This document shows, in pieces, positions 62,425-64,000 of a DNA stretch of 64,000 nucleotides. The notes beneath the pieces are model-generated. The model did not search any database. It saw only the letters and a program-made list of their open reading frames with translations, and was not told the DNA's origin. The translations under genes and the position numbers were made by a program. The stretch's first letter is position 1. Each line of letters starts with the position of its first letter. Origin of the DNA: Streptomyces sp. NBC_00083 (GTDB taxonomy: Bacteria > Actinomycetota > Actinomycetes > Streptomycetales > Streptomycetaceae). The stretch is taken from assembly GCF_026343295.1 (NCBI RefSeq), contig NZ_JAPELY010000001.1, positions 3,472,001 through 3,536,000 of the forward strand. The letters run 5' to 3'.

Positions 62425-63575
62425 AGCTCGCCCTCCTCGGTGTCGGCGGCCTCGGCGAGCGGAACGCGGTAGGTGTCGAACAGCGACACCTCGTCCAGCT
62501 TCGCCACCTGCTCCACCACCACGGACGGGTCGAGCACGTCGGCCGCGTAGTACACACCGGGCGCCACCGAGCCCGCCACCAGGGCGCTCGCCGCGAGCGC
62601 CGCGACGAGCCCGGTGAGCCGGTAGGTGTCCCCGGCCCGCAGCACGAGGCTCCGGGTCGCGTCCGCCCCGTTGTGGCGGCCCGTCAACTCCAGTGCGAAC
62701 AGCTGGTAGGGGGCGCGGCCGAACAGGTCGAGGGCGGCGGCGTCGATGAGTTCGCGGGCGGCCGGGCTCAGATCGCTCTGCCCGGCCATGGCGCCCTGGA
62801 GCCGGCTGAGCGCCTTGAGCATGTGGGAGCCGCCGTCGAACACGTTGTACCAGTCCACCGTGGCCAGACCGAGGTCCTGGGCGACCCGCTCGATCTCGTA
62901 GCTCAGATACGGGTAGGCGCTGACGGTGCCGGGGAAGAACGGCAGCCGCACATCGGCGAGCGGGGTGAGCGCGCGCAGCACCCGCGCCCCGTCCCGCCAC
63001 GCCGACTGGGCCTCCCCGTAGCCCCCGCCGAGGCTGAGCAGGTAGTCGGCGGCGCCCGCCGGGGTGAGCCGGTCCATGGTGCCCGCGTACGCGGTGAGCC
63101 GGACGGGCTCGCTCAGGTCCTGGGCGGCGAGCCAGCGCGGGAGCAGCCCGGTGAGGCCCGGCATCATGCCGGCCGTGAGCAGCGCGGTCCGGCCGCTCTC
63201 GGCGAGCCCCTGCTCCGACAGGGCCCGGTGCACGGGTTCGTCGCCGCCTGCGTCCACGTAGTCGGCGCCCGCCGCGAGGGCTACCCGGGCCACGGTGTCC
63301 AGGACCACGTACGACGGGCCGGCGCAGTTGACGACGATGTGACTGCCCCGGCAGAAGTCGTGGAGCGAGGCCGCGTCGGCGGTGTCCGCACGGGCCGGCT
63401 CCACGGCGCCGGGCCGGCCGGTCGCCGTGAGCTCGGCGGCCAGTGCCGTGGCCTGCCGGGGGTCGCGCCCGCCGATGCGCAGCGTCGCCCCCGGATGGGC
63501 GGACGCCAGTTCCTGGGCCACGACGCGGCCCACCGCGCCGTAGCCTCCGAGGACCGCGATGATCGGAGCGTTCAC
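62421..63575 (-). CDS. Saccharopine dehydrogenase-like reductase of the NRPS cluster
   Basis: A 384-residue protein with an N-terminal Rossmann motif (IIAVLGGYGAVGRVVAQEL), VVNCAGPSYVVLDTVARVAL, YVDAGGDEPVHRAL and GMMPGLTGLLPRWL. The C-terminal half carries AYPYLSYEIERVA and VDWYNVFDGG. Such proteins occur in thiazoline-siderophore-like clusters, where their substrate is generally unclear. GTG 63575 overlaps the NRPS stop by four bases, so it is made in step with the NRPS. Confidence 0.82.
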   Translation of the reverse strand: MNAPIIAVLGGYGAVGRVVAQELASAHPGATLRIGGRDPRQATALAAELTATGRPGAVEPARADTADAASLHDFCRGSHIVVNCAGPSYVVLDTVARVALAAGADYVDAGGDEPVHRALSEQGLAESGRTALLTAGMMPGLTGLLPRWLAAQDLSEPVRLTAYAGTMDRLTPAGAADYLLSLGGGYGEAQSAWRDGARVLRALTPLADVRLPFFPGTVSAYPYLSYEIERVAQDLGLATVDWYNVFDGGSHMLKALSRLQGAMAGQSDLSPAARELIDAAALDLFGRAPYQLFALELTGRHNGADATRSLVLRAGDTYRLTGLVAALAASALVAGSVAPGVYYAADVLDPSVVVEQVAKLDEVSLFDTYRVPLAEAADTEEGEL

Positions 63576-64000
63576 GCTTGGTTCTCCTTCTCCGTACGGA
63601 CGTCGGTGAGCAGGGCCGCGATGCGGGCGGCGCGCGCCGGGTCCAGGCAGTCGAAGTGGGTGCCGGGGGCGTCGAGCCGCCGTACCTCACCCAGGCACTC
63701 CGCGGTCCACCACTCGGTCATGTCCACGCGCAGCGTCGGCCACAGGGCGATCTCGTCGGTGTGCAGGACCAGGGTGAGATCCCCGGCGTACGCCTCGGGC
63801 CGGTGCACGGCGCAGGCGTCGGCCAGCGCCCGGCCGGCCCGCAGCCGCGGCGCCAGGGCCTCGGCATCGGTGCCGAGGGCGGCGGCGAGCGCCGCGATCC
63901 GCTCCTCCTCGGGCCGGGCCGCGTACTGCCCGAAGGACGCGGCGAACCGGGCGTGCGGACCGTCGAGGCGGGCCAGGGCTCCGTCGGGGACCCGGCCGGG
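63572..64000 (-). CDS. NRPS C-terminus (thioesterase end), partial
   Basis: The last 142 residues of a larger protein whose 5' part lies beyond the right edge. The frame is open without stops from 64000 to the TGA at 63572. It reads AALGTDAEALAPRLRAGRALAD, then LTLVLHTDEIALWPTLRVDM and VRRLDAPGTHFDCL, with the His in PGTHFDCL matching the catalytic His near the end of a terminal thioesterase domain. The neighbouring thiazolinyl imide reductase identifies it as part of a thiazoline-forming NRPS. Confidence 0.75.
   Translation of the reverse strand, partial: PGRVPDGALARLDGPHARFAASFGQYAARPEEERIAALAAALGTDAEALAPRLRAGRALADACAVHRPEAYAGDLTLVLHTDEIALWPTLRVDMTEWWTAECLGEVRRLDAPGTHFDCLDPARAARIAALLTDVRTEKENQA

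Overview
The window looks like an accessory, probably arm-proximal, part of a Streptomyces (or close actinomycete) chromosome. GC is very high with strong G/C preference at third codon positions, and GTG and TTG starts are common. The gene families are typical of the genus: a streptogrisin-type protease, an LAxTG wall-anchored protein, a DHA2 exporter, GlxA-type regulators, a thiazoline NRPS operon, and many IS5-type insertion fragments.

Layout. 1-5.2 kb: AraC and VOC-type genes, a SnoaL-like protein and a lipoprotein gene bracketed by inverted IS5 ends. 5.2-8.5 kb: a three-gene operon on the minus strand (unknown cytosolic protein, SdpA/DUF5819-like protein, SdpB/HTTM-like membrane protein) with a LuxR-type regulator; this is a candidate undescribed system. 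9.1-13.7 kb: a membrane-anchored conflict-type protein, a decayed IS5 element with CTAG target duplications, an 84-bp miniature derivative of it, and a second IS5-type element that encloses a passenger gene. 13.9-17.5 kb: membrane proteins, the secreted protease and a tandem pair of paralogous membrane proteins, one frameshifted. 17.8-22.2 kb: TetR regulator divergent from a CocE-type hydrolase across a clear operator, then a multidrug exporter. 22.2-27.2 kb: Tn3 debris, a saccharopine-dehydrogenase-like reductase divergent from a GlxA-type regulator, and an Eis-type acetyltransferase.

27.7-32.2 kb: an operon with a methanofuran-type furan synthase (MfnB family), aldehyde dehydrogenase, zinc alcohol dehydrogenase and, 91 bp further on, a SAM methyltransferase. 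Together they suggest a small disubstituted furan product. 32.2-40.6 kb: EF-hand protein, a bifunctional-type penicillin-binding protein whose transpeptidase SxxK motif is degenerate, a NodB-like lipid- or wall-side hydrolase, an amidase and a wall-anchored coiled-coil protein. 41-55.9 kb: a patchwork of small genes and wreckage (Tn3, MFS and amidase remnants), an orphan eCIS-type DUF4157 protein, a DinB/pentapeptide protein, an FG-GAP repeat protein and a MarR/SRPBCC operon with obvious operator half-sites.

56.1-64.0 kb: a biosynthetic cluster on the minus strand that continues beyond the right edge. One translationally coupled block encodes the NRPS C-terminus (thioesterase), a saccharopine-dehydrogenase-like reductase, a thiazolinyl imide reductase, a type II thioesterase and an O-methyltransferase. 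A second block encodes an SDR, a methyltransferase, an aminotransferase and a tryptophan-2,3-dioxygenase homologue. The combination points to a thiazoline or thiazolidine peptide carrying an oxidised or methylated tryptophan-derived unit.

Start codons were chosen by ribosome-binding sites, overlap with neighbours and family length. No rRNA, tRNA or CRISPR array was seen. All family assignments come from motif recognition by eye, with no database search.
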